The translations under genes were made by a program, and so were the position numbers. Below are positions 54,577-64,000 of a stretch of 64,000 nucleotides of DNA, one piece after another. How positions within the stretch are numbered: the stretch's first letter is position 1; every line of letters starts with the position of its first letter. The stretch is from Cheiracanthium punctorium (taxonomy: Eukaryota; Arthropoda; Arachnida; Araneae; Cheiracanthiidae). The stretch is from NCBI GenBank assembly GCA_038373885.1, contig JAWZYV010019498.1, positions 124,001-188,000 on the forward strand. Direction: 5' to 3'. Under the pieces are notes generated by a model. That model had not been told where the DNA came from. It was given only the letters and a program-made list of their open reading frames with translations, and did not search any database.

Positions 54577-55915
54577 CAGGGTGTACAGTGCTAACGCTGT
54601 CCAATGGCTATTTCCTAAACCGTTAGTCAGAGAAACATAGTTCCAATTGCAAAAATGCTTTAAATTGTATAATCTATTAGATGAGAAACAATCGAAGTCA
54701 ATAAATTAAACCGTATGAAAATTACAAAATTTAAATCTTTATACGGTCCCCCGGTCCTATCAGTTATATTTAGAAAAATTTCTTTTATGTAATTTCATGC
54801 ACAATAAAAAACAATTAGTCCTTCTACGACCAAAATTCAACGAGTTACATCTGCTTTAATTATCAAGTTACAGCACTTTTCGAGCTGCGAAATAGGGGTT
54901 GTATACAAAATGAATTTGAGAAAAATTAATGTACATGGTTTGAGCTTTGTAATATTTATTAGCAATTTCATTGACTATTTTACGAATATAGATTGCAATA
55001 AAGAAGATTAACGTTTAACAATGTATATCCAATAAAGTAGCATAAAAATATAGCTTATGCTGAAAGTAGAATTTTTTAAACAGGTTTTTTAAACGAACAG
55101 GCGTTAAATAACTTCCTTCGACTGCAATCTGAATATGCACCCGTACAGAAAACTCTTCCTGTACTTTGCGTAGCACTGTCTTATGTTACACATCTGCATG
55201 CTACACATATACAATTTAGTAAGTATGGCCTCAGATAGATTTTAATAGAGCTTGACTATAACCCTCTACTTGCAGGGCTCGATTATGACCAACAGGGGCC
55301 CCGGGAATTGATGGATTTGGGGCTCCTGATCTATGAAATTTGTTTTATTTTTTATAAAATTTTGATATAAAAAAGAATATTTCAGAACAACTGTTGAAAT
55401 TGTGGGCTCTTTCGAGCCGGGGGCCTAGGGCAAAGTCCCGATTTGCCCATGCGATAATAAGGCCCTGTCTGCTTGAAGATCAGTTGTCTAAAATTAGTTT
55501 TGCTTCTTTTTCTGCATTATGCCAGAAAATGAAATTAAAACCTATAATTCAAAATTTCAGTATTTATATGGTCCCTTAACGGTTTACCATAACGGGACAT
55601 TTTTGAACGTGGAAAAGTGACTTAAGTCACAAAGTTTGCTGCTTTATAAATCGAGCAATTTTAGTCGTAGAAGGACGAATTTTTTTTATTGAGCATGAAA
55701 TTGCGTAAAGAAAATTTTTCTATATATAACTGATAGGACCGGGGACCGTATAAAAATTTAAATTTCATAATTTTTATAGGATTTGATTTATTGACTTCGA
55801 TTGTTTCTCATATAATAGATTATACAATTTAAAGCATTTTTGCAATTGGAACTATGTGTCTCTGACTAACGGTTTAGGAAATAGCCATTGGACAGCGTTA
55901 ATACTGGACACCCTG
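54577..55915. mobile_element. 1.3-kb element with TIRs of about 275 bp
   Basis: The left arm (54577-about 54850), starting CAGGGTGTACAGTGCTAACG, and the right arm (about 55640-55915), ending CCATTGGACAGCGTTAATAC and TGGACACCCTG, are inverted copies with high similarity. TA flanks both ends, consistent with a Tc1/mariner-type target. The middle contains another repeat (about 55270-55470) and no transposase. Confidence 0.85.
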
Positions 55916-55973
55916 TATATATATATATCTTATAAATAAAAATGAAATTCTGTTTGTTTGTTTGTGGATTTGA

Positions 55974-56699
55974 TTCGTATACAAATCCACAAAAATGGAC
56001 CTATCGGCCTGAAATTTAGCACAGATGTGTAAAATAATATAGAATAAATCATAGTCCACTTTAAAACTTTAAAAGTCCACCCGTTCCCGGAATTTAAGAG
56101 ATTTTTTATGCTCTTCACGCAAAAATCTTTCCGTAATTGTAACCCCTGTAGTGAAAAAAGTGTGAAATAAGGATCGTGGTTGCCATGTGTGGCGATTTTG
56201 CCGAATAAAATGTCGTTCGTATACAAATCCACAAAAATGGACCTATCGGCCTGAAATTTAGCACAGATATGTAAAATAATATAGAATAAATCGTAGTCAA
56301 CTTTAAAACTTTGAAAGTCCACCCGTTCCCGGAATTTAAGAGATTTTTTATGCTCTTCACGCAAAAATCTTTCCGTAATTGTAACCCCTGTAGTGAAAAA
56401 AGTGTGAAATAAGGATCGTGGTTGCCATGTGTGGCGATTTTGCCGAATAAAATGTCGTTCGTATACAAATCCACAAAAATGAACCTATCGGCCTGAAATT
56501 TAGCACAGATATGTAAAATAATATAGAATAAATCGTAGTCCACTTTAAAACTTTGAAAGTCCACCCGTTCCCGGAATTTAAGAGATTTTTTATGCTCTTC
56601 ACGCAAAAAGCTTTCCGTAATTGTAACCCCTGTAGTGAAAAAAGTGTGAAATAAGGATCGTGGTTGCCATGTGTGGCGATTTTGCCGAATAAAATGTTT
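55974..56699. repeat. Tandem repeat, 3 copies of 242 bp
   Basis: Units start at 55974, 56216 and 56458, each beginning TTCGTATACAAATCCACAAA and ending near AATAAAATG. They differ at only a few positions, so amplification was recent. Open frames across it are a by-product. Confidence 0.95.
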
Positions 56700-57139
56700 T
56701 AAATTCTCAAAGTAAAAATAAAAGAATAATAATGATTTTTTTTTTGTTAGTTTATATTCGTAAGGTTATTTTTTTTTAAATTATAATATCGTGTGCATGG
56801 GAAATCAGAGCAGGAATGTAATTCTTTACACGCAAAACAATAAGAATTGAAGATTTCCGAGGCTAATGTGTAAATTTTTTTAGTTTGGCGAAAAAATAAA
56901 ATGGCTGAAATATGGATTTTGAGTAAGTGAGTTCCAGCGGTTTGCACAGTTTTCGGCTTGGCGCAATTTATTGAGAGCTTAAGGAAATAGATTTTTGAAA
57001 ACAAGTGCAAAGGTTTTATTAGAATACAGCGTTAAATTTTAATGATCCGTGAAGAAATAATGCAGTTATTAAGGGATTTCAAGCGATCTAACTTCAGAAT
57101 TCTCGCCAATTGAGTACATTGATTTAAGTTGGGGGAATT

Positions 57140-57840
57140 CCGCCAAATTCTTGACCATTCAAACGGTCGCTATGAAAATCAGTATACATAGCTATTTGAA
57201 CAATGAGAATATTTTGGCGTTATCCATTTTGCTATAACTCGCCACTTGACGGCGCTGTAGCAAATCATTACTTTAATTAACAACTAGATGGCCCTGTAGT
57301 GTATCACTTCTTGACTGTGCAAATGATCGTTATGAAAATTGGTATACAAAAATAGTTGAACACGGTCGCTATGAAAATCAGTATACATAGCTATTTGAAC
57401 AATGAGAATATTTTGGCGTTATCCATTTTGCTATAACTCGCCACTTGACGGCGCTGTAGCAAATCATTACTTTATTGAACCACTAGATGGCCCTGCAGTG
57501 TATCACTTCTTGACTGTGCAAATAATCGCTATGAAAATAGGTATATACATAGATATTTGAACACGGGGAAGAGTTTGGCGCTATCCATTTTCCTATAACT
57601 TGCCACTATATGTCGCGTCAACACATGAACTTCAGGACTGTCCAGCCGATAGTCATGAAAATTCGTATACATCGATATCTGATTGCGAAAAATATTTTCG
57701 CCGTATCCGTTTTGCTAAAACTCGCCACTAGATTGAGCTACGCCGCATGGCCTTCTGCACCGTACAAACGATTGCCTTGCAATTCGGTATGCATGATTAT
57801 TGGACACAATATAACGCGATATCCACTTTGCTATATCTGT
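57140..57840. repeat. Degenerate tandem array (about 100-bp monomer) with a 199-bp duplication
   Basis: The segment CGGTCGCTATGAAAATCAGT at 57164 recurs at 57363, a 199-bp near-identical duplication. Weaker copies of the same text (TATGAAAATTGGTATACA, GTCATGAAAATTCGTATACA, GCAATTCGGTATGCAT) recur at roughly 100-bp steps through to 57840. Confidence 0.8.
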
Positions 57841-57923
57841 TTATTACAATGAATAGTAATCACCACAAATCGTAATATAAAAAAGTCCATTCATTCCCGT
57901 GCGAAGAACGGGTACTTCAGCTA

Positions 57924-57924
<1 letters not shown>

Positions 57925-57956
<32 letters not shown>
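57925..57956. repeat. (TA)n microsatellite
   Basis: TA-dinucleotide tract of about 32 bp between the Helitron and the next LTR. Confidence 0.9.
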
Positions 57957-57960
<4 letters not shown>

Positions 57961-59515
57961 ACATTAGGCGTTACGGGAAAGTTGTGTAGTCATGGATCGA
58001 AGGAAGGCAAGGCTGTTGAGGTCTCCTGGCTGGCGTTGGTATAAGGCGGCTCTGGATTAGAGCCGCTATTGCGGGAACCGAGCCGGATGGATCGAGGCTG
58101 CTGAGGCGGCCGATCGTCGCTGGACGGCAAACGCCGGGAGCGATCGGAGAAAATCCTTGGGCCATAGCGTGCCGTCGCTGGAAGAAATGAGTCAAACTCC
58201 AACTGCGATTACATGATTTTAATGGACGACTGGATACATATTTCTTATGTATCGTCACGTTCGTATGTATCGTTCCGTCACGCGAAAGATCCGCTCCTGA
58301 GCTGATGCAGCTTCTTTTATCAACTTTTGAGTTCGTGTGACATGACCAAAAATCGTTGCAATTATTGGTCAAAAGCCAGGGCCGGATTTTCCATAAGGCC
58401 AACCTAGGCCATGGCCTAGGGCGCAGCGGTCTAAAGGGCGCAGAACAATCACGGATGAGGAAGGGACTGGAAAGGAGAAACGAAAACGACTTACTTTAAG
58501 TTATTATTGCCCAAGAAACACACGTTTATGGATTCCGAAAAAATCCTTTTTCCTCTAGTACAATTTCTTATCTATAGAAAACCCATGTGTAGAGATCCAT
58601 TAACCCCCCCCCCCCCCCTCGCAGACACAGAATTGCTCTCAGAGCACCCCAGCACAGACCATGTCCAAGTCGACGACATGTGTCGCAGAAGTAAGAGATC
58701 CGCTGTAGAAAAATCACATTGAGGAAAGGAGGGGTATCGGAAAGAACAATTATTCAAAGTAAGTTATCATCGAAAAGGCGTCTGACTGTCTGTGTTCTTC
58801 CGATATCCCAACGTTCCCGAAAAAAGAACCACACCACACATACGCACAGAACGGTAAATATGTCTGCTCGAGAAAAAGTCTGTTGCTTTGAGTGTAATGT
58901 GTCTATAATTTTAAAAATTTAAAAACACATTATTAACTCTTTCATACAAAATATATCGGTGAAACATCGCGCAATTAATGAAACGAGCATTTCTGGTTTC
59001 TTAGTTCCATCTTAAAGATCGCCAGAAAAAGTGCATTCTGATTCTGATATGTTACCCATAAAAATGCTGAGAACAGAAACTGATACCGAAGTTTTGCAGA
59101 AAGTTAACGTGTCCAAAAGTCGCACGAAGTTTACAATGCAATCCTCTGTTTTGCGATGACTTTTCATAAGTTTCACAAAACTGAACTGTTTCGTGGCTTT
59201 AAATGGTAAAATTCAGGATCTTCCTATCGAAATGATAATAGATAATGTAAATTAGCTGACAATCTTAAAAAAAACCTGTACTTTATAAAACACTTTTCTA
59301 CGTGACATATAGTACTGATGAGCGAAAACGAATTATTATGCATATTAAATTGGAACTATTGATCAATTTTTTGAGGGGGGGGGGCGCAATTATGGCCTTT
59401 GGCCGAGGGTGCAAAAATGTGTAAATCCCGCTGAAAAAATCCGGTAAAAAACTGAATTAAACTGCGTAGTTCCAGAAATATGGGATTTTCGTGGGCTTTT
59501 GATCTGTAATGCTAT
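57957..59515 (-). repeat. LTR family L, minus strand, with internal insertion
   Basis: The plus text starts TGTCACATTAGGCG (3' end of the LTR) and closes GATCTGTAATGCTA (5' end), matching 46-715 inverted. The homology is interrupted at about 58378, where a different element begins, and resumes at about 59450. The LTR part between those points is largely lost. Confidence 0.75.
58378..59443. mobile_element. hAT-like non-autonomous element inside LTR L
   Basis: The left end CAGGGCCGGATTTTCC is followed by GGCCATGGCCTAGGGCGC. The right end, reverse-complemented, reads CAGCGGGATTTACACA and GGCCAAAGGCCATAATTGCG. These are the imperfect inverted ends of a widespread arthropod hAT type. No clean 8-bp duplication could be fixed. 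The interior has no recognisable protein. Confidence 0.6.
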
Positions 59516-59522
59516 ATATATA

Positions 59523-60204
59523 TGTAGCATTAGGTGGCTACGGGAAAGTTTGTAGTCGTAGTCCGGATGAGTGGAGGCTTTTGAGGCGCATTCTCGGCGT
59601 GGAGTTACTAGGCGAGGCGTTGACGGGCAGAGCAGGAGGAGGCGACGCGACTGGGTAAGGACTCTGGCTCAGAGCCCCCGCCCCCCCCCCCCCCCGGCCG
59701 CCCGCGCCAGTGCATGGGAGAAATGAGACGGAATCCAAGTACGATTACATGATTTTATTGGACTACTGGATACATCTTTTCTTAGCAGCTGCGTCACGCG
59801 GAAAATCTGCTCCTGCACTGTTGCACCTTCTTTTATCAACTTTTGACGTCGTGTCACATGATCAAAGAACATTGCCATTATTGACCGAAAGCTAAAACTG
59901 GGCAGCGGTTTTCCAAGGTTTTGTTATGACTTTTAAGACGCCTTTGCGGCAGGCTGCCGGGACCGTCTACAAAATTATAAAGGAATTGCAAGGGACCGTG
60001 TAGTAATTGCAGTTTTTGAACGCGGATTTCTTTGTTCCAACTTAATGGAACTGCGTAGTTCCAGAAATATGGGATTTTCATGGGCTTTTGATTTGTAATG
60101 TTATAGAATATCCTCCCCCCCCGTCCTAGAAGAGGCTGACCACGAATGCCTTCATTGGAGGGCAGACTCACTCAGATGAGTGAGAAAAATTTGGAAAAGC
60201 CTTT
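59523..60204 (-). mobile_element. LTR family L, minus strand, with polypurine tract and internal end
   Basis: 59523-60104 is the LTR (plus text starts TGTAGCATTAGG and ends TTGTAATGTTATA). Next to it, on plus, is AGAATATCCTCCCCCCCCCG, the complement of a G-rich polypurine tract. Then comes about 95 bp of internal sequence, which matches 39780-39874. This is the 3' end of an LTR retrotransposon whose body is missing. Confidence 0.7.
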
Positions 60205-60692
60205 TTTTTTAGCGCCAGGGTGCTATTAATTTCTCCAGGTGCCAGGTTTTTTGTGCAGACACTTTTTCCTACAATTAGGGCTTCGAGTCACTTTTCAAAT
60301 GTGTGTTTTTTTTAATGAATTGTGCGGGTTTTTTATAAATATATTTCGAGTATAGCTAGAAAACACCTAGCGAATATTGTAAAATAGTTTTAGTGGGCGA
60401 TTTTAAAATAGAATTTTAATTCCGAAGAAATGTTTTATAGAACAGCGAAGACAAACGCGGTACACTAATAGATTATCATTCACTTTCCAAATGGTATTTA
60501 TAAAGGTGAAATATAGTTTGACTATGCCAGGCGAAAAATTTTAAACAGTTTTGATAGGTGATTTCAATATAGATTTCTACTCCGAAGAAGTGTTTTATGG
60601 CACAACGAAGGAAAGCACGGTACACTCAAACAGTATTTAAAATGTCTACGGGATATAGTTGGAATATGCCTGGAGAAGATTGTAAAAAAGTT
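60205..60692. other. Unassigned DNA with an internal duplication
   Basis: Three related stretches at about 60380-60440, 60535-60610 and 60665-60710 share AGTGGGCGATTTT-like and GAAGAAATGTTTTAT-like text, so a degenerate repeat of roughly 130-170 bp is present. No gene seen. Confidence 0.45.
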
Positions 60693-61313
60693 TCAGTAGG
60701 CAATTTTAGATATCTTCTCTAGTAATTGTGAAATGGTATTTGGCGACGCGCTCGAACTCTTAACCTCGGTTGAATTAGCCTCATATACTTTAGTTTGGGA
60801 ATGTATGTCAAAAATCTTATCAATCAGTTTATCGATTCCTTCATCACTAACCATTAATATATGCTTAATATGATGCGGTAATTTTTCCACCCACAACGTT
60901 TTCAATATTATGTCAGAAACATCATTGCCCGCCAAGGATTTAATTTTTTGCAATAAATGGCTTGGTTTCATGTCGCCAATTTCATTTCCAGTGAAAAGGC
61001 GTTTGATTCTTTTGTTTTCACTTTCTTTGAATGCATCTAATAAACGCTCTTTCGCCAATGAATATTTATTTTCAGCTTCATTAGTTATTATGTCCCAAAC
61101 AGTGTCTATATACTTTGGTTCCATTTGTGACACAATGTAATTAAACTTAGTATCTTCATTAGTTATGGAATTAATTTTAAACTGAGCTTCTATCTGATAA
61201 AACCAAATTTCTGGTTTGTCTACCCAGAAAGGTGGGATTTTCACACTGATCTTCATAGTTTCCGAAGAATTAGCACCATTCGACAGGTTTTCTGAGTCTT
61301 CGGTATTTCCCAT
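60693..61313 (-). pseudogene. gag: DUF7041-type Gag fragment of an LTR retrotransposon
   Basis: The frame begins MGNTEDSENLSNGANSSETM and carries VKIPPFWVDKPEIWFYQIEA followed by QFKINSI, the hallmark of the DUF7041 domain of Gypsy-like Gag proteins abundant in arachnids. MKPSHLLQKIKSLAGNDVSD and TLWVEKLPHHIKHILMVSDE continue the capsid-like region. It stops after about 206 residues without zinc knuckles or pol. Upstream on the same strand, TTGGTGACCCTGAGTTTG (about 61322-61339) looks like a primer-binding site and CACTACA just beyond it like an LTR end. It may once have belonged with LTR family L. Confidence 0.75.
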
Positions 61314-61346
61314 ATCCTTACAAACTCAGGGTCACCAAAAGAATGT

Positions 61347-61949
61347 AGTGGTTGTTACGTAAAAAAATATTAATTAGCTTTAAAAGTAAATTTCAACTAC
61401 AATATTTATCAATAAACTATTTATTTCGTTAACATGTCACACTTTTTGTAACCATTGTTGTTCTAAAAACTAATCATATATATATATTTTTGTTGTTGAC
61501 ATTAGATATTTACATAAATTTGTTTAAACAAAGATAATTATTTTTTCCCTAGAGGTTACACTACTCACAGATTATCGTTTACGTAAAAGCATAAATTGCA
61601 AAGAATCACCATAGAAGAAAAAGGTCCCATTTGTGCCAAATAATGTAAGCTGTTTCTTTAAAATGAGCATTAAAGAGGGAGAAGCGAAGATACATAGTAT
61701 TAGCATACGTAATCGGTAGCATTAGTAGATTTGTAAGGATAATATGAATAAATCATAATATACCATGTTAATAAATATTTCATGAAATTAAAAGAGTTCT
61801 GTTCATACTTTTTTAACGGTTGTCTTACAACTGACTGAACGATAAGTAATTTTAATTTTTGTCACGCAGTAATTTCAACAGAGGTTATTACTTGAATTTT
61901 TTAAATATGAAATTCTGTTTCATCACATGCAGTTATGATTTCAGTAAAA
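61347..61949. other. Possible LTR and unassigned AT-rich DNA
   Basis: The text starting TGTAGTGGTTGTTACG at about 61342 would be the LTR 3' end on the minus strand, but its far end could not be found. The rest is AT-rich without genes. Confidence 0.35.
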
Positions 61950-61989
61950 CATTCGCTTCTTCCCGCATGAAGAACGGGTGCGCAGCTAG
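61950..61989 (+). mobile_element. Helitron 3' end
   Basis: CCCGCATGAAGAACGGG forms a 3' hairpin, then TGCGCAG and CTAG at 61986-61989, followed by T. It closely resembles the 3' end of the 55928-57924 Helitron. About 40 bp upstream, GAAATTCTGTTT also matches that family's 5' region. The 5' boundary was not found, so only the end is claimed. Confidence 0.65.
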
Positions 61990-62459
61990 TTTAACATAAA
62001 CGGTTGTCCATTTTATGTAGTGTCTGAGGTATTTAATGCTACAACATGAAACTGAAAAACAGTATGATGTAGAAAAAGGAATATTAAAAATACGAATGAT
62101 TTTGAGCTATTAGAAAAACTAAGACAACAGCAACAACAACTAAAAATCTTTCATAAGATGACAAACGACTCCCACGATTAACTATTAAACTTTTATCCTT
62201 AACTTGAAAATATATCGATTTATTAAAAATATGTTAAATTGTATATTAAAAATATATCGATTATCCACCCCCAAGCCTTTTGCCTTGGGGGGGGGGGGAC
62301 GACATAAGCTGGCATTTTCCTTGAGGTTATATTCCCATTGTCTTGTAAAAAATCAAACGTCTATTCAAATTGGCGGTAAAATAAAAAGTGCCTGTAAAAT
62401 AACGAATATCATTTTATAGAAAAATAAATTTAAAACAATTCTTTTCAATTATAATAACG
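61990..62459. other. Unassigned AT-rich DNA
   Basis: A G-run with flank at 62284-62300 (CCTTGGGGGGGG) resembles hAT-derived ends. No gene seen. Confidence 0.4.
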
Positions 62460-62785
62460 GGAATGGGCTAGTTGCACTGGGCGAAGGAAGAAAGGGGCAA
62501 GTTGCACAGCAGATGAATTTAATCCATGGGCGAGTTGTACCCGCGAAATTGAGGGGAACGTGACAATCATAGATGAACCCCGCGGTCTCGCAAAGGGCCA
62601 GCGGTAGCATATTTTCGCGGGCCTCCCTCAGCGATGGCCGGACCCAGTGATGTTTTTTTGGATCTCTCAAAGGGCCAGCAGTAGCATATTTTCGAGGGGG
62701 AAGCAAGATAATGATTCCGGTGCAACTCGCCCCTCGATTTGGTTGATAGCAGTTGGCGCGAGTGAAACTGACCCTCGTACATAAT
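62460..62785. repeat. GC-rich repeat cluster with GGGCGAGTTGCAC motifs
   Basis: Motif variants GGGCTAGTTGCAC (62465), GGGCAAGTTGCAC (62495) and GGGCGAGTTGTAC (62528) are direct, and GTGCAACTCGCCC (about 62719) is inverted. A 32-bp unit with AAAGGGCCAGCGGTAGCATA (62586-62617) repeats at 62663-62694, 77 bp later. The motif inversion at the edges suggests a MITE-like unit. Confidence 0.6.
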
Positions 62786-62832
62786 AACATCCTTAATTGA
62801 TTTAAAGTTCTCGAGGAAAAGTTAAAAAACAA

Positions 62833-64000
62833 AGAAACCAGTCTTGAGGAACATTAGCGGATTTATTTTGTAATTTCATATGTATTTATAAGATTTAAAA
62901 AAAAAGACGAAACTTTACAGATTTTTTCCTGGATCCACCAGTGTTAAGGAATCGCCAGAAAAGAGGGGGATGAGAATGAGGGGGAAAGGGAAATGGAAAA
63001 TTATTTTTATGAATTAAAATAATTAAATCTGAATAAAATTATGTGAATAAAGTAAATAAATAAAATATTTCTTTACACAGTCTTTTTGCAGCTTAAACAA
63101 TAATCAAATTGTGTAGAGATATATATTGATAATAATAGAAAGAAACATTTCTTAATACACTCCTTATAAAGATAAAAATTAATCGAAGTGGATCGAAAAT
63201 AAAATGTTAGTAAAATAAATTCTTTTCGTTGCAGTAATTGAACCTCATTTGAAACCGCGCAGTTCGAAGTATTAAAAAAGCATAATTTTAATCTGTCGGA
63301 GCTAATTTAGCTCTATTATTTTGAGCCTGTACATGAGTACGAATTTATAATGCATACTCTAATCCTTAAATTGTGTAATTCGGCCCCATAATATAACTGC
63401 AATTAATTCAATTGTAATTTAAGAAACGATGACGTATTGTTGGTGTTAAAATGATGTCCAGCCACATTACTATTAACATATCTCCAACTATAAGAATGTT
63501 CCACTTGTGGTGAATGATAAATTCATAAAATGTACAAAGTGATTCAAATCTCAGAAAATTTATTTCATAAGATTAGAGGTTTTAGAAAATTTCATTTCAT
63601 ACAATAAAACTAGCAAAATCAACAATTAAAATAACCTTATACAGGAATTTACATTGAAACAGAAAATTCCATATAAACACACGAAATAATATTAATAATT
63701 TCTTTTGTTTTTAAATTTACAAGTACGTCTGAATCTCATTAACGAAAAACAAACATATTTATATACACATTAAAGAGAAAATAAATGTAGAAACAAGTAC
63801 ACCAAATAATCTAAACTGCTAGAAATTTCGAACATTCACAATTCCTGAAGTAACATTACTTGTTAACAAAGCCCTAAAAAATGGAATTAGTTTACAGAAT
63901 ATTTTGTTCTAAAACGCACAGTAAAACAACGAACCTTTTACTTTTAATGCGATATGAAAAATAAATGAATATAGATTAGAAAATTATAATTTTTGGTTTT
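62833..64000. other. Unassigned AT-rich DNA to the window end
   Basis: No gene, RNA gene, element terminus or notable repeat was seen. Confidence 0.6.

Larger units (their letters stand above)
55928..57924 (+). mobile_element. Non-autonomous Helitron (1,997 bp)
   Basis: The 5' end is TC (TCTTATAAATAAAAATGAAA) after A, and the 3' end is CTAG followed by T, the A|T target of Helitrons. Nine bases before the CTAG ends a hairpin, CCCGT-GCGAAGA-ACGGG (57896-57912), the expected 3' terminator. No Rep/helicase is encoded. The body holds three 242-bp tandem copies and an older array of about 100-bp units, a structure like DINE-type Helitrons. Confidence 0.88.

Noticed and set aside
55930..56606. Overlapping minus-strand frames of 144 and 163 codons with nearly identical sequence
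   Set aside because: They are copies of the 242-bp tandem unit; 242 is not a multiple of three, so the frame changes in each unit, which argues against coding.
55974..57840. CRISPR-like or prokaryotic repeat array
   Set aside because: Units are long, contiguous and inside a Helitron; there are no short repeats with unique spacers and the genome is eukaryotic.

Overview
This is a eukaryotic, AT-rich window made almost entirely of layered transposable elements. It looks like arthropod DNA, most likely spider or a related arachnid. That is inference: it rests on the mix of element types (hAT elements of the ZMYM1-like kind, a DUF7041-type Gag, Mag-like and Gmr1-like Ty3/gypsy elements, Jockey and RNase H-bearing LINEs, Helitrons, THAP exons) and on the AT-rich intergenic style. 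I see no bacterial-type operon, no rRNA gene, no convincing intact tRNA gene and no CRISPR array. The only sequence that may be an ordinary host gene is three short exons at 7058-7490, which join in one reading phase across two small introns.

Layout. 1-4.8 kb: a solo LTR (46-715) in a (TA)n tract, then a decayed hAT element (798-4777) carrying two smaller MITEs. 4.8-9.9 kb: a SINE, the candidate host exons, and a 750-bp TIR element with a clean 6-bp duplication (7734-8483). 9.9-13 kb: a broken zinc-finger transposase exon, then the 5' half of a gypsy element (LTR, gag, protease) on the minus strand. 13-20 kb: three THAP-domain exon remnants with a shared upstream repeat, TIR elements and unassigned AT-rich DNA. 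20.26-24.59 kb: a nearly complete, young gypsy element with 154-bp LTRs and a perfect 5-bp target duplication, disabled by two frameshifts and an RNase H active-site change.

26.09-39.25 kb is a three-layer nest: a small hAT element (8-bp TAAATAAT duplication) holds an RNase H-bearing LINE (15-bp duplication), whose 3' UTR holds a 5.5-kb non-coding TIR element (TA duplication). 41.75-53.87 kb is a second nest: a Gmr1-like Ty3/gypsy element, with integrase upstream of reverse transcriptase and a SCAN-like Gag, is split by a Jockey LINE (17-bp duplication), which is itself split by a 1.3-kb TIR element.

54.3-60.2 kb is a chain of separate elements, each separated from the next by a (TA)n tract: LTR fragment, long-TIR element, Helitron with two tandem arrays, LTR with an internal hAT-like insertion, and LTR plus polypurine tract. 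The last part holds an orphan DUF7041-type Gag (60693-61313), another Helitron 3' end (61989), a repeat-motif cluster (62.46-62.78 kb) and unassigned DNA to the end. Nothing works together as a pathway; the biology here is successive insertion, decay and non-autonomous amplification.
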